Assembly (NCBI GenBank): GCA_903892515.1
Contig: CAITIS010000031.1
Coordinates: 17,570 to 81,569 of the forward strand
DNA: 64,000 nt
Direction: 5' to 3'
Source of the DNA: an uncultured Planctomycetota bacterium
GTDB taxonomy: Bacteria; Planctomycetota; Phycisphaerae; SM23-33
This document shows positions 18,467 through 26,833 of this stretch, in pieces (the first letter of the stretch is position 1; every line of letters begins with the position of its first letter). The position numbers were made by a program, and so were the translations under genes. The notes below the pieces were generated by a model. That model was not told the origin of the DNA and made no database searches. It saw only the letters and a program-made list of their open reading frames with translations.

Positions 18467-19357
18467 TCATTCTGCTCCACGCCGATGCAATGGTTGTAAC
18501 AGTCGGCCCGCCAGCCACACCAGCACAAACGCCGCGCCGATGGCCGGGCCGGGGGCGGGACAGGCGAGCAGCATCGCCGCCTGCGCGGGCAGCAGCAGCC
18601 ACGCCAGAAGCCGAACATCGACGGCCCGCCAGGCCGACGCCAGCACGATCACAGCCAACCCCGCCAGCGCCGCCCGCTGCCACATCACGCCGGGTACGGC
18701 CAGGAATTGAAGATCCAGCAGCCACGCGCTCAACACGATCACCGGTACGATTGGCCGGCCAGGCAATGATGGTGACGACGGGGCGTCCCTGGTCGCGCCA
18801 GGGACTCGCCGCCGCTGCACGCACGCAACGTATACACACAGCATCGCGGCGAACAGCCACGCCGTCGGGCACATGACGCCGCCAATGGCAGCAGCGCCGA
18901 AGAGCAGGCCGATCCCCCTGCCGGTTCCTGCCATGAGCGAAGCAGCGAAACCCTGCCCGCCCGCGTAGGCGCGAAAAAGCATCAAGGCCAAATACAATAG
19001 CGCCACCGATAGCAGGATTGGCCGCAGCGCCCACGCGGCCCCCACGCCCACAATGGCCAGGCCGGCCGCCAGCAGCACCGTTCCCCCACGGCCGCGATGT
19101 GCGTCCTGCCCTGGCGCCACAACCCGCCCCGCGAAGTGCAGAGCAAGATACGCCGCCCCGATCATCGCTATTCTGGCCACGGAAAGGGACGCGTCCAGCC
19201 ACGCCGACGCCAGCAGCGCCCCAGCCATCGCGTCGCCAGGAACGGTCACCACTTCGCGAATGAGTATCCCCGCGCCACTTGAAGCCGCCTGGGGTCGCGC
19301 AGTCACTGACCCCGGTTGCTCCTCGCGCACCGGCATATCTTTCGACGCATCGGCCAT
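18467..19357 (-). CDS. Polytopic membrane protein, possibly a degenerate UbiA-like prenyltransferase
   Basis: This 296-residue protein has about eight hydrophobic segments. The stretch IREVVTVPGDAMAGALLAS resembles the TVPGD-x2-AGA motif at the start of EboC/SCO3242-type UbiA proteins. The next helix ends in ALHFAGRVVAPGQDAHRGRG, exactly where such enzymes carry NDxxDxxxD; here the acidic motif is missing. It may therefore be an inactive or diverged relative, or the resemblance may be chance. It lies 32 bases upstream of the BRO-N gene, on the same strand. Confidence 0.5.
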   Translation of the reverse strand: MADASKDMPVREEQPGSVTARPQAASSGAGILIREVVTVPGDAMAGALLASAWLDASLSVARIAMIGAAYLALHFAGRVVAPGQDAHRGRGGTVLLAAGLAIVGVGAAWALRPILLSVALLYLALMLFRAYAGGQGFAASLMAGTGRGIGLLFGAAAIGGVMCPTAWLFAAMLCVYVACVQRRRVPGATRDAPSSPSLPGRPIVPVIVLSAWLLDLQFLAVPGVMWQRAALAGLAVIVLASAWRAVDVRLLAWLLLPAQAAMLLACPAPGPAIGAAFVLVWLAGRLLQPLHRRGAE

Positions 19358-19550
19358 AGCCCGTAGGCTACAGGCACTCTACTGCCTGAGCAAGCAAGCT
19401 TGCCCGCCGGGGGCGCGCGTCAGGCCCAAGAACAACAAGACGCGGCCGGGAACCGGTCGCGTCTCGCACCCATGGGACTTGCCGCCTGAACGAGACGGCT
19501 GGGTATCGTGGCGTCGCGTTCTGGCTTGCATGCCGGCGCGACGCACTGTT

Positions 19551-19901
19551 TTAGATGTCCAGTTCCTCCTCCTCTTCGCCCAAGCTCAGCCGGCTGAGCA
19601 GCCCCTTGGCCCGCGTGTAGCCTCTGTTGTAGGCGCGTTCCAGCGCGTTGACCAGTTGCTCATATTGCACCCTGGCTTGCTCGGAGCCTTGATTGACCTG
19701 CTCGGTCAGCGTGTCGATGAGGTCGCTCGTCTCGATTCGGTCGAAGATCTCCTCAACGTGCTCCTTGGCCCCTTCGATCGACTTGTTCAAACAGTCGCTC
19801 AGGGACGTAGCACACTCCGTGGCGCATTGCATCAATGCGTCCAAGTTAACGGCCGTGCCGACGCCATGCGACTTGCCCTGTGGTTGTTTTCTTGTTGCCA
19901 T
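19551..19901 (-). CDS. Small acidic helical protein, unknown
   Basis: This 116-residue cytoplasmic protein has AAGGAG seven bases before the ATG. The basic N-terminus (MATRKQPQGKSHG) is followed by long helices (LMQCATECATSLSDCLNKSI, VNQGSEQARVQYEQLVNALE) and an acidic tail (LSLGEEEEELDI). The regular CxxxCxxxxxxC spacing near residue 26 may be incidental. I do not recognise the family. Good ribosome site, helix-compatible composition and no repeats suggest a real gene. Confidence 0.6.
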   Translation of the reverse strand: MATRKQPQGKSHGVGTAVNLDALMQCATECATSLSDCLNKSIEGAKEHVEEIFDRIETSDLIDTLTEQVNQGSEQARVQYEQLVNALERAYNRGYTRAKGLLSRLSLGEEEEELDI

Positions 19902-20417
19902 TCCAGAACTCCTTGCTTTCGCAGGATGGACCAGCCATCCTTGCCATAGTCAATTCTAGGCTTCACGCGACGCGGCGGTAATATATGCGTCTATAGGTGG
20001 TTACGGGGATGCCTTCAATCGCACGATCCACCTGCAACATCGGTGGGTCATGGCAGTTGAACAGCAGTGTCCGCAACCTGCGGCCGTTAAAGGAGATGAC
20101 ATCGCTGTTAGCCCGAAGGGCGTCTGAAAGTAGCCCCGCCCCGGAGCGAAGCGCAGGGCGGGGAAGGATCGTCCGAGCATTCGAGCCCTTTATGGGCGAC
20201 TGAATCTCTCATGCCAGAACGTTCCGTGTGGCGAGTTTCTCAACCCACCATGCTCCCACTGACGAGAGGTGGCAGGTTGGGAAACCGCCACAAAATCGAA
20301 AACGCCTTTGGTGACTGCTCGATCGGCCCTCCCGGCTGCCGTCCACGTTCGATAAAGAAAGCCGACAGAACGCATCCGCCGGCTCTTTGGAATCCCGCTG
20401 TTGCCTGTTGCCAGCCG
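19902..20417. other. Gene-free stretch with hairpins
   Basis: There is no convincing gene in these 516 bases. GTAG at 20130-20133 heads CCCCGCCC...GGGCGGGG (20134-20163), another REP-like hairpin. At 20225-20295 is a degenerate copy of the AACCCGCCAC/GTGGCGGGTT unit seen at 9660-9730. A short CTTTATGGGCG unit lies between them. Confidence 0.55.
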
Positions 20418-21131
20418 CTATTTTTTTCGCATCCGCGGCGCTGGCTGACTGGTTGCGTTGTCGCCGGGAGTGATCGTGAAGGGCACGGTAAACTTGCCGG
20501 CCACGATCGTGCCGGAGATGCTCGCAGAGTCGGACGTAACCTTGATCAGCAGGCCATCGAGAGCGCCGACAACGCCGGCCTTCCAGGTAATCTGGCTGCC
20601 CTGCGACTGGATCATCTCATCCTGTCCCGAACCCGATCCCGGGCCGCCATGATGGGCAGGCTGACTGGCGTTGTGCCTGCGCCACCTGGGCCTCTCCGTC
20701 CCTGCGGCAGCGGGTCGGCTGGTGGCCGTGCCATCGTCGAAGGCGATCTTGCGGACGACCTCGCCGGTGGCGCTGGTCAGCGCCAGCGAGCCGTCCCAGT
20801 CGGAGTAATACTGCCGGCCGCCACCGACAATGACGTTATCCAGGTCGCCCCAGACGATCCGCACAAACGCGACGTTCTTGCCGTCCTTGTTCACGTGCGA
20901 GTGCGTCAGTTCGATGCGGAGCTTGTCAGATGAGCTGTTCTCACGCGTGATGGTCTGATCGACAGCCAGGGGCATGCGGCCTTCGTGGTGCGGCCTGGAA
21001 CTGGGCAGCGACGCGCCCTCTGCAAACCGGGCCCGCCTGCCGGCCAAGCCCTCGGCGCCAAGGCTCAGGGCCGACACCGCCGCTACACTCACGATGGCCA
21101 ATAACGTCCGACGAAAACAAGGCATGGTCAT
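20418..21131 (-). CDS. Secreted protein of unknown function
   Basis: This 237-residue protein starts at 21131 with GAGGAGAG upstream. The signal peptide MTMPCFRRTLLAIVSVAAVS is followed by a beta-rich domain: LRIELTHSHVNKDGKNVAFV, then RIVWGDLDNVIVGGGRQYYS and WDGSLALTSATGEVVRKIAF. A His/Gly/Ser-rich linker separates this from a second beta segment (WKAGVVGALDGLLIKVTSDS and ASISGTIVAGKFTVPFTITP). The C-terminus is basic (RMRKK). No family is recognised. Confidence 0.65.
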   Translation of the reverse strand: MTMPCFRRTLLAIVSVAAVSALSLGAEGLAGRRARFAEGASLPSSRPHHEGRMPLAVDQTITRENSSSDKLRIELTHSHVNKDGKNVAFVRIVWGDLDNVIVGGGRQYYSDWDGSLALTSATGEVVRKIAFDDGTATSRPAAAGTERPRWRRHNASQPAHHGGPGSGSGQDEMIQSQGSQITWKAGVVGALDGLLIKVTSDSASISGTIVAGKFTVPFTITPGDNATSQPAPRMRKK

Positions 21132-21929
21132 GGGGCTCTCCTCTTGAGGGTAATCTCGTTACTGCTCCAAACGACGGGAGGAAGCAGGTATTGCGAGGAT
21201 GGCCACAAAACCGCGGGACGTGCAGACCAAGCTGAGGCCCGAGGCTGGGAGATTCACCGACAGCGATGAAACCGACTCTGCGTTTAAGTTGTGATTCAGA
21301 TTGCCAAAGCCTGGGCCCAATTCAGCATCGTAAAGACCCTTTGGAGCTTGGCCACCCAACGCGCCGCCTGGTCATCCAACGCGCCTGTTTGTCATACAGC
21401 CCGAAGGGCTGAGAGACTACAGCCTGGGGCAACGCCCCAGGTGAAGATGCCTCACAAGCCAAGCCCTGAAAGGGCGTGAGATGCCCGCTGTGCCGCCCTT
21501 TCAGGGCTGAGATCGTCGCGTTCCTGAACCCAGGGCGGCGCTTCGCTCTGCCTTGGGCTGGACTATTCAAGCCCGTTGGGCTTGGCGGAATGCTCGATTG
21601 AATCGCCTTGTGTCAGACTTGGTTACATGGCCGTGGCACGCCCGCTTTCGAGCGTGAAGCCGCGCGAGAATACGTAGATCTGGGCCGCAAAGACCACAGC
21701 CGAGGGCGGCTGTGCCACGAAACACTCACCGCCGGGGGCGGCTTGTGCGACGAATCCAGGCGGTTATGAAACCGGTTGTATGCAAGAGCCCCAGGTTCCA
21801 CCGTCGCATTCGCACCGCGCAAAAAGAAGGTGGGTCGAGCTTTCGCCCGGCCCACCCGTTGGCTTGCTTCTCTGACCTCCGGCCTCTGGCCTCTGGCCTC
21901 CGACCTCCGACCTCTGACCTTGCCCTGCT
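21132..21929. repeat. Gene-free stretch with stacked hairpin repeats
   Basis: No gene is credible in these 798 bases. From 21396 to 21593 four hairpins are stacked: AGCCCGAAGGGCT, CCTGGGGCAACGCCCCAGG, GCCCTGAAAGGGC (two copies, facing), and CCAAGGCAGAGC with its complement, ending with CAAGCCCGTTGGGCTTGG. At 21696-21715 is the CACAGCC palindrome. At 21880-21920 tandem heptamers (CCTCYGR type) run up to the rho stop codon. Confidence 0.65.
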
Positions 21930-23492
21930 CTACTCGAAATTCATGCTCATCAGGAACTCGGCGTTGGTCTTGAACTTGTTGAGGCGGTTGATGAGCAGCT
22001 CCATGGCCTCGACCGGGTTCATCTCCGACAGCACCTTGCGCAGGCGGAAGATCAGCTTGAGTTCCGTCGGGTCCAGCAGCAGTTCTTCCTTGCGGGTTCC
22101 GCTGCGGCTGATGTCGATGGCCGGCCAGGTGCGGCGGTCGACCAGGCGGCGGTCCAGGTGCAGTTCGCTATTGCCGGTGCCCTTGAACTCTTCAAAAATG
22201 ACTTCGTCCATCTTGCTGCCGGTGTCGATCAGGGCCGTGCCGATGATCGTCAGCGAACCGCCCTCTTCGACCTTGCGGGCGGCGCCGAAGAATCGCTTGG
22301 GCTTCTGCAGGGCGTTGGCGTCCACGCCGCCGGTGAGGATCTTGCCCGAGTGCGGCACTTCGGTGTTGTACGCGCGGGCCAGTCGCGTGATGCTGTCCAG
22401 CAGGATCACCACGTCCTTGCCGAACTCGACCATGCGCCGGGCCTTCTCGATGACCATCTCGGCGATTTGCACGTGCCGGCTGGCGGGTTCGTCGAAGGTC
22501 GAGCTGATGACCTCGGCCTTGGTGGCCCGCTCCATCTCCGTAACTTCCTCGGGCCGCTCGTCGATCAGCAGGATGATAACGTACACGTCGGGGTGATTGG
22601 CGGTGATGGAATTGGCGATCTTCTGCAACAGCACGGTCTTGCCGGTTCGCGGCGGGGCCACAATAAGCATGCGCTGGCCAAAGCCGATGGGCGTGACCAG
22701 GTTCACCACGCGCATGTTGATTTCGTCGCTGGTGGTCTCCAGGAAGATGCGTTTTTCCGGGTGGAAAGGCGTGAGATCCTCGAAGTTGACCTTCTCGGCC
22801 AGCTTGTCGGGGGCTTCAAAGTTGATGGCCTCGACACGCAGCAGGGCGAAGTAACGCTCCGACTCCTTGGGCGGCCGGATCTGCCCGGCCACCACGTTGC
22901 CCTGGCGCAGGCCGAAGCGGCGAATCTGGCTGGGCGAAACGTAGATGTCGTCGGGGCTGGGCAGGTAGTTGTAGTCGGGACTGCGCAGGAAGCCAAAGCC
23001 GTCCGGCAGAATCTCCAGCACGCCTTCGCCGTACATCAGGCCGTTCTTCTGGATGCGCTCGCGCAGAATCTTGAAGACCAGTTCCTGCTTCTTCAGGCCG
23101 GTGTACTCGATGAGCCCTTCGGCCTTGGCGATGTCGTGCAACTGGGCGACGGTCATCTTCTGCAGGTCGGTGATGTGCAGCTCGCCACGCTTGACTTTCT
23201 CGTACTTGGCGTGCATCTCTTCGTCGAGTTGTTCGACGGTCTCGTGCTCGACCACCGGCTCGGGCGGCGCTGCCGGCGCCGGCGGATCGCCCGAAGCCAC
23301 CAGGGCAGCCAGAGCTTCTTCCACCGCGGCGGCGGCATTTGCCGAAGCCGTCTCAACCGGAGCTGCCGCAGCCACTGGCTGGGGCTCCTGGGCGACGGCC
23401 TCGACTGCTGCGGCCGACGCAACCGCTTCGGCTGCTTCAGCGGCTTCGGCGGCCAGGGCCTTCTTCGTTTTGCGTGTTGTTGTCCTTGCCAT
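21930..23492 (-). CDS. rho: Transcription termination factor Rho
   Basis: This is the hexameric RNA helicase that ends transcription, 520 residues long. I chose [11 protein letters not shown] (23492) because AGGAAG is well spaced there. Residues 1-95 are an Ala/Glu/Pro-rich low-complexity extension absent from E. coli Rho. The Rho N-terminal helix domain follows ([18 protein letters not shown]), then the cold-shock RNA-binding fold ([20 protein letters not shown]), the Walker A motif VAPPRTGKT, Walker [14 protein letters not shown] and the R-loop region [29 protein letters not shown] closes the conserved core. Confidence 0.97.
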   Translation of the reverse strand: MARTTTRKTKKALAAEAAEAAEAVASAAAVEAVAQEPQPVAAAAPVETASANAAAAVEEALAALVASGDPPAPAAPPEPVVEHETVEQLDEEMHAKYEKVKRGELHITDLQKMTVAQLHDIAKAEGLIEYTGLKKQELVFKILRERIQKNGLMYGEGVLEILPDGFGFLRSPDYNYLPSPDDIYVSPSQIRRFGLRQGNVVAGQIRPPKESERYFALLRVEAINFEAPDKLAEKVNFEDLTPFHPEKRIFLETTSDEINMRVVNLVTPIGFGQRMLIVAPPRTGKTVLLQKIANSITANHPDVYVIILLIDERPEEVTEMERATKAEVISSTFDEPASRHVQIAEMVIEKARRMVEFGKDVVILLDSITRLARAYNTEVPHSGKILTGGVDANALQKPKRFFGAARKVEEGGSLTIIGTALIDTGSKMDEVIFEEFKGTGNSELHLDRRLVDRRTWPAIDISRSGTRKEELLLDPTELKLIFRLRKVLSEMNPVEAMELLINRLNKFKTNAEFLMSMNFE

Positions 23493-23651
23493 GTTCTTCA
23501 TTCTTCCTTGCTGTTGGGGCACATCGACTGGAGCCGGCCGGCGCCTCACGAAAGGCTTGCCGTGGCCAGACCGGCGGTGAATCCCTGTCTCAGATCATGT
23601 GTTTCATTCGCGGGCGAACGCCCACCTGCGATGGTACGCCGGGACGAACAG

Positions 23652-24287
23652 TCATTTTGATTCTATGGACGGTCCACCGTCTTGAAGTATCCGTTGAAGT
23701 ACCGAGCGGACCTGTTCGTGTAGGCAAGAATCGCTGAAACGGTTGTCTATGACATATTCGGCTCTGGCCTTCTTAATGTCCAGTGTTTTCTGGGAATTTT
23801 CTCGCCGCCTCCACGTCTCTTCGTCCCAGGCGCGAGCCGCCTCCACCCGCCCTCGCCGCTCCTGCTGGGGGGCGTCAACGTATACGAACACGTCGCACAA
23901 TTCGTGCCAGTCCGTCTCTAGGAGCAGCGCCGCATCCACCACGATAGCCTGCCAACCGGCCTGGTTCCGCAGACGCTCGATCTGTTCGATGATGCGCTGA
24001 CGGATGCGCGGGTGCATAATCTCGTTGAGGGCACTGAGACTCTCGGGGCTGGCGAAGGCGGCCTGTCCGAGCTTTTTGCGATCCACCCTGCCCGAAGGGT
24101 CGCAAACACCCTCGCCAAACCGCGCCCGCAATGCCGCCAGCACGTCGGGCCGCTCGTACAGTTCATGGCCAAGCGCGTCGGCGTCCACGCAACCACAGCC
24201 TAGCGCGCCAAACTCGCGCGCGACCGTGCTCTTGCCCGAGCCGATCCCGCCGAGAATGCCAATTATGGGGATACTCTTGCCTGACAT
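23652..24287 (-). CDS. coaE: Dephospho-CoA kinase
   Basis: This is the last step of coenzyme A synthesis, phosphorylating the 3'-OH of dephospho-CoA; 211 residues. The start is MSGKSIPIIG at 24287 with AGGA upstream. Longer in-frame starts would translate the upstream heptamer repeat and are rejected. The P-loop is GGIGSGKST (13-21), followed by DADALGHELYERPDV, the CoA-binding region HPRIRQRIIEQIERL and the lid DVFVYVDAPQQERRGRV. Length is normal for the family. It is followed at 160 bases by rho on the same strand. Confidence 0.95.
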   Translation of the reverse strand: MSGKSIPIIGILGGIGSGKSTVAREFGALGCGCVDADALGHELYERPDVLAALRARFGEGVCDPSGRVDRKKLGQAAFASPESLSALNEIMHPRIRQRIIEQIERLRNQAGWQAIVVDAALLLETDWHELCDVFVYVDAPQQERRGRVEAARAWDEETWRRRENSQKTLDIKKARAEYVIDNRFSDSCLHEQVRSVLQRILQDGGPSIESK

Positions 24288-24301
24288 GCGGAAATTCCTA
24301 A

Positions 24302-24484
24302 AAGGTCGTAGGTCGTAGGTCATAGGTCGTAGGGAAAGACAACAGCAGCAAGTCAACCTGTCCTGCATTTCCCTACGACCTATGACCTACGACCTCGTGT
24401 CTTGCATTTCCCTACGACCTATGACCTATGACCTATGACCTACGACCTATGACCTACGACCTACGACCTATGACCTACGACCTG
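24302..24484. repeat. CCTAYGA heptamer array with 27-bp inverted repeat
   Basis: One block (24302-24337) carries the heptamer as TCRTAGG. After a 30-base loop a second block (24368-24394) carries its exact complement, giving perfect 27-bp arms at 24311-24337 and 24368-24394. A third block (about 24409-24484) has ten further heptamers in the second orientation. It fills the gap between the glycosyltransferase and coaE; the last four residues (GRRS) and stop of the former are repeat-encoded. Related arrays lie at 32598-32640 and 63655-63689. Confidence 0.93.
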
Positions 24485-25637
24485 GCTTCTCGTACACCGC
24501 CTCGATCTCATCCACCATCACGTTATGGTCGAATCGCCGCGTGGCTAATTGCCGGCCCGCCTGGCCCAGGTTGGCGCGAAGTTCCGCCGAACCCGCCAAT
24601 TTCCGCAAGGCCTCGCACAGCCCGTCCACGTCGCCGCTGGGCAGCAGGATGCCCGTATCGGCGTTCACGACCTCGCTGGCCCCGTCGATGTCGAAGCTCA
24701 CCACCGGCTTGCCGGCCAGCATGGCCTGGGGCAACGCGCGGGCCAAGCCTTCCCGCTGCGAACAATGCACCAGGATATCCGTGGCGTGCAGCACCAGCGG
24801 GATCCGCTCGGGCGGCAGCAGGCCTGTAAGATGCACGCGATTTGACAGGCCCGACTGGACGATTTGCGACTCGATCAGGCCGCGGAGGTTGCCGTCGCCC
24901 ACGAAGCAAAAGTGCACATGCTCATCGGGCATTGTAGCGGCCGCCTGAAGAATAAACTCGTGCCCCTTAAGCTCGGCCAGCCGCGAAACCTGCGTGACCA
25001 GCACGTCGCCGTCCTTCAAACCCAAACTGCTACGAAACTCCGTGACGCCCTCAGGCCGGCGGGAATACAGGCCCACGTCCATGCCGCTGTAGATGGTGCG
25101 GTATTGCCCAGGCTCGCCCACGCCGGCAGCCATGGCTTGGCGCGTCATGGCGTCGGCCACCGAGATCAGGGCGTCACTCTGCCTGGCCGCGTGGCGTTCC
25201 AGGTGAACGTACAGGAAATTCGCCGCCGCCGTACCGAAGCGATGAAAGGGCAGGCCATGAATGGTGTGGACGATCAGCATGCGCTCGCAGCCTTGGACGC
25301 TCTGGCGGACCTTCCACGCCGCCTGCCGGCCCAGGATGCCCGCCTTGGACGAATGCGTATGCACCACGTCAGGCCGGTAGTGCGCAAGCAACGCCACGAG
25401 ACGCCGATACGCCCGCAGGTCGTGCCGCGGGGCAATCTCCCGGCGCAGATCGTCCAATACCTCGACCTGATACCCCCCCGCCAGCGCGCGGGTCATCAGT
25501 TCGCCCTCGGGGCCAAGGGCTGGGCCGGTGATGAGAATCACTTCATGCCCGCGGGCCTTGAGGCCTTCGCAGGTCAGCAGCGTGTTCTCCATCGCCCCGC
25601 CCAGGATCATGCGGGTAATGATATGGACTATCTTCAT
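24468..25637 (-). CDS. Glycosyltransferase family 4
   Basis: This is a 389-residue cytoplasmic GT-B sugar transferase. The start MKIVHIITRMILGGAMENTL (25637) is the canonical N-terminus with the donor-domain glycine motif; longer in-frame starts run into octamer repeats. DVVHTHSSKAGILGRQAAWK and IVHTIHGLPFH mark the acceptor domain. The C-terminal donor domain shows HFCFVGDGNLR and SQREGLARALPQAMLAGKPV, with the nucleotide-sugar glutamates of the EX7E motif, then PVVSFDIDGASEVV. The product is probably a lipid-linked or capsule glycan. The final GRRS and stop come from the CCTAYGA repeat. Confidence 0.92.
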   Translation of the reverse strand: MKIVHIITRMILGGAMENTLLTCEGLKARGHEVILITGPALGPEGELMTRALAGGYQVEVLDDLRREIAPRHDLRAYRRLVALLAHYRPDVVHTHSSKAGILGRQAAWKVRQSVQGCERMLIVHTIHGLPFHRFGTAAANFLYVHLERHAARQSDALISVADAMTRQAMAAGVGEPGQYRTIYSGMDVGLYSRRPEGVTEFRSSLGLKDGDVLVTQVSRLAELKGHEFILQAAATMPDEHVHFCFVGDGNLRGLIESQIVQSGLSNRVHLTGLLPPERIPLVLHATDILVHCSQREGLARALPQAMLAGKPVVSFDIDGASEVVNADTGILLPSGDVDGLCEALRKLAGSAELRANLGQAGRQLATRRFDHNVMVDEIEAVYEKPGRRS

Positions 25638-26040
25638 TGTGATTCGTGAACTCGTGCCTTCGTGAATTCGTGAACTCGTGAACTCGTACCTTCGTGAACT
25701 CGCGCGGGACTCTAGTACTCCGTCCGACCTAAATTGTCGGGTGCCACACCTGCGGTGTTTGCAGGTGTGTAAGAGGCACGGCTGCAAACGCCGCAGCCGT
25801 GGCACCCACATTATCGCCCGGACAGAGTACTAGGACGGTTTAAGTTTGCGTGTCGGTGCTGTTTCGGGTGGCACAGGCTTTCCAGCCTGCTCAGCACAAC
25901 CCCAAAGGTGTGCCACCTGTGGCCAGGCAAGCTTAGTCTCTTCTATCCTACGGGTTAACGAATTCACGAGTCAACGAGTTCACGATCCCTTTCACGATCC
26001 TACGAGTTAACGAATTCGCGAGTCAACGAGTTCACGGGCG
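25638..26040. repeat. Octamer arrays flanking a nested inverted-repeat element
   Basis: These are about 440 bases without a gene. YTCGTGAA octamers, seven or eight in tandem, run at 25641-25703. Then 25712-25833 is a nested structure: the outer arms CTAGTACTCCGTCC (25712-25725) and GGACAGAGTACTAG (25820-25833) match at 13 of 14 bases. Inside is a 69-bp element (25739-25807) bounded by GGGTGCCA and TGGCACCC, itself holding two CACCTGC/GCAGGTG and GGCTGC/GCAGCC stems. At 25953-26040 octamers of opposite orientation (TTCACGAR) lead up to the phosphoesterase gene. Confidence 0.85.
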
Positions 26041-26078
26041 CCCACCTAAGATTCATTGACGGCATGAGGGCTAATGAA

Positions 26079-26774
26079 ATGGTCATTGTGGCTCTGACAG
26101 ATATCCACGGCCACACGGGCCGGATCGGCTCGATAGCCGAAGAAATCTCGCAGGCCGACTGGATCGTGCTGGCCGGTGACCTGACCGACCTGGGCGGTGA
26201 AGGCCCGGCCTCAGCGGTGATCGAGGCCGTGGCGGAGATCAATCCGCACATCCTGGCCGTGCCGGGAAATTGCGACCGGGTGGGGGCGGCCAGCTACTTG
26301 AGCCTGCGCGGCGTGAATATCGACGCCGACGCCCGCGTGATCGACGGCATCGGCTTTGTCGGCCTGGGCGGCTCGCTGCCCTGCCCGCACATCACGCCCA
26401 ATGAACTCTCCGAAGAGCAGATGCACAGCCGGCTCGCCCAGGCCCACGCCGCCTTGGAGCCGGCGACGCCCTTCGTGCTGGTCAGCCATGAGCCGCCGCA
26501 AAACACGCTGCTGGATCACGCCCGGCGCGGCGGCCACGTCGGCAGCCGGAGCGTGCGGGAGTTCATTCTTCAGGCCCAGCCGATTCTGTGCCTGTGCGGG
26601 CACATCCACGAAGCCCGCGGCACCGACACGCTGGGCCGCTCCCTGCTGCTGGACCCCGGCCCGCTGCGCGACGGCCACTTCGCCCGCATCGTCCTGGCCC
26701 GACACGGCGCCACCGCCCGCGTCGAGACGTACGAACTGGCCGACATCGGCCAGGCGGCCACTCCGCGCTGGTAA
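26079..26774 (+). CDS. Calcineurin-like metallophosphoesterase
   Basis: This 231-residue protein starts at the ATG at 26079 (GAGGG eight bases upstream). All family metal motifs are in order: DIHG (8-11), GDLTD (33-37), GNCD, SHEPP and CGHIHEARG. It resembles the small YfcE/MPPE group of phosphodiesterases with unknown cellular substrate. No signal peptide is present. It stands alone, flanked by repeats upstream and by a convergent gene downstream. Confidence 0.9.
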   Translation: MVIVALTDIHGHTGRIGSIAEEISQADWIVLAGDLTDLGGEGPASAVIEAVAEINPHILAVPGNCDRVGAASYLSLRGVNIDADARVIDGIGFVGLGGSLPCPHITPNELSEEQMHSRLAQAHAALEPATPFVLVSHEPPQNTLLDHARRGGHVGSRSVREFILQAQPILCLCGHIHEARGTDTLGRSLLLDPGPLRDGHFARIVLARHGATARVETYELADIGQAATPRW

Positions 26775-26833
26775 ACTTCGCCCCTCGACCTGCACTTAGA
26801 CTGACCTGGAACGCCTGAGCCCCCGCACAGGCG

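Noticed and set aside
18435..19202. N-terminal extension fusing the BRO-N frame to 250 upstream codons
   Set aside because: The upstream part is a shifted frame of the membrane-protein gene and rich in Arg/Gly; the BRO-N protein begins naturally at 18434.
24288..24368. Longer coaE start
   Set aside because: It would translate the CCTAYGA array (MTYDLRP-type peptide), while MSGKSIPII at 24287 gives the normal N-terminus and has AGGA upstream.
24302..24484. CRISPR-like array
   Set aside because: The repeats are 7-bp contiguous units without unique spacers, and no cas gene is near. The same applies to the arrays at 48667 and 25641.
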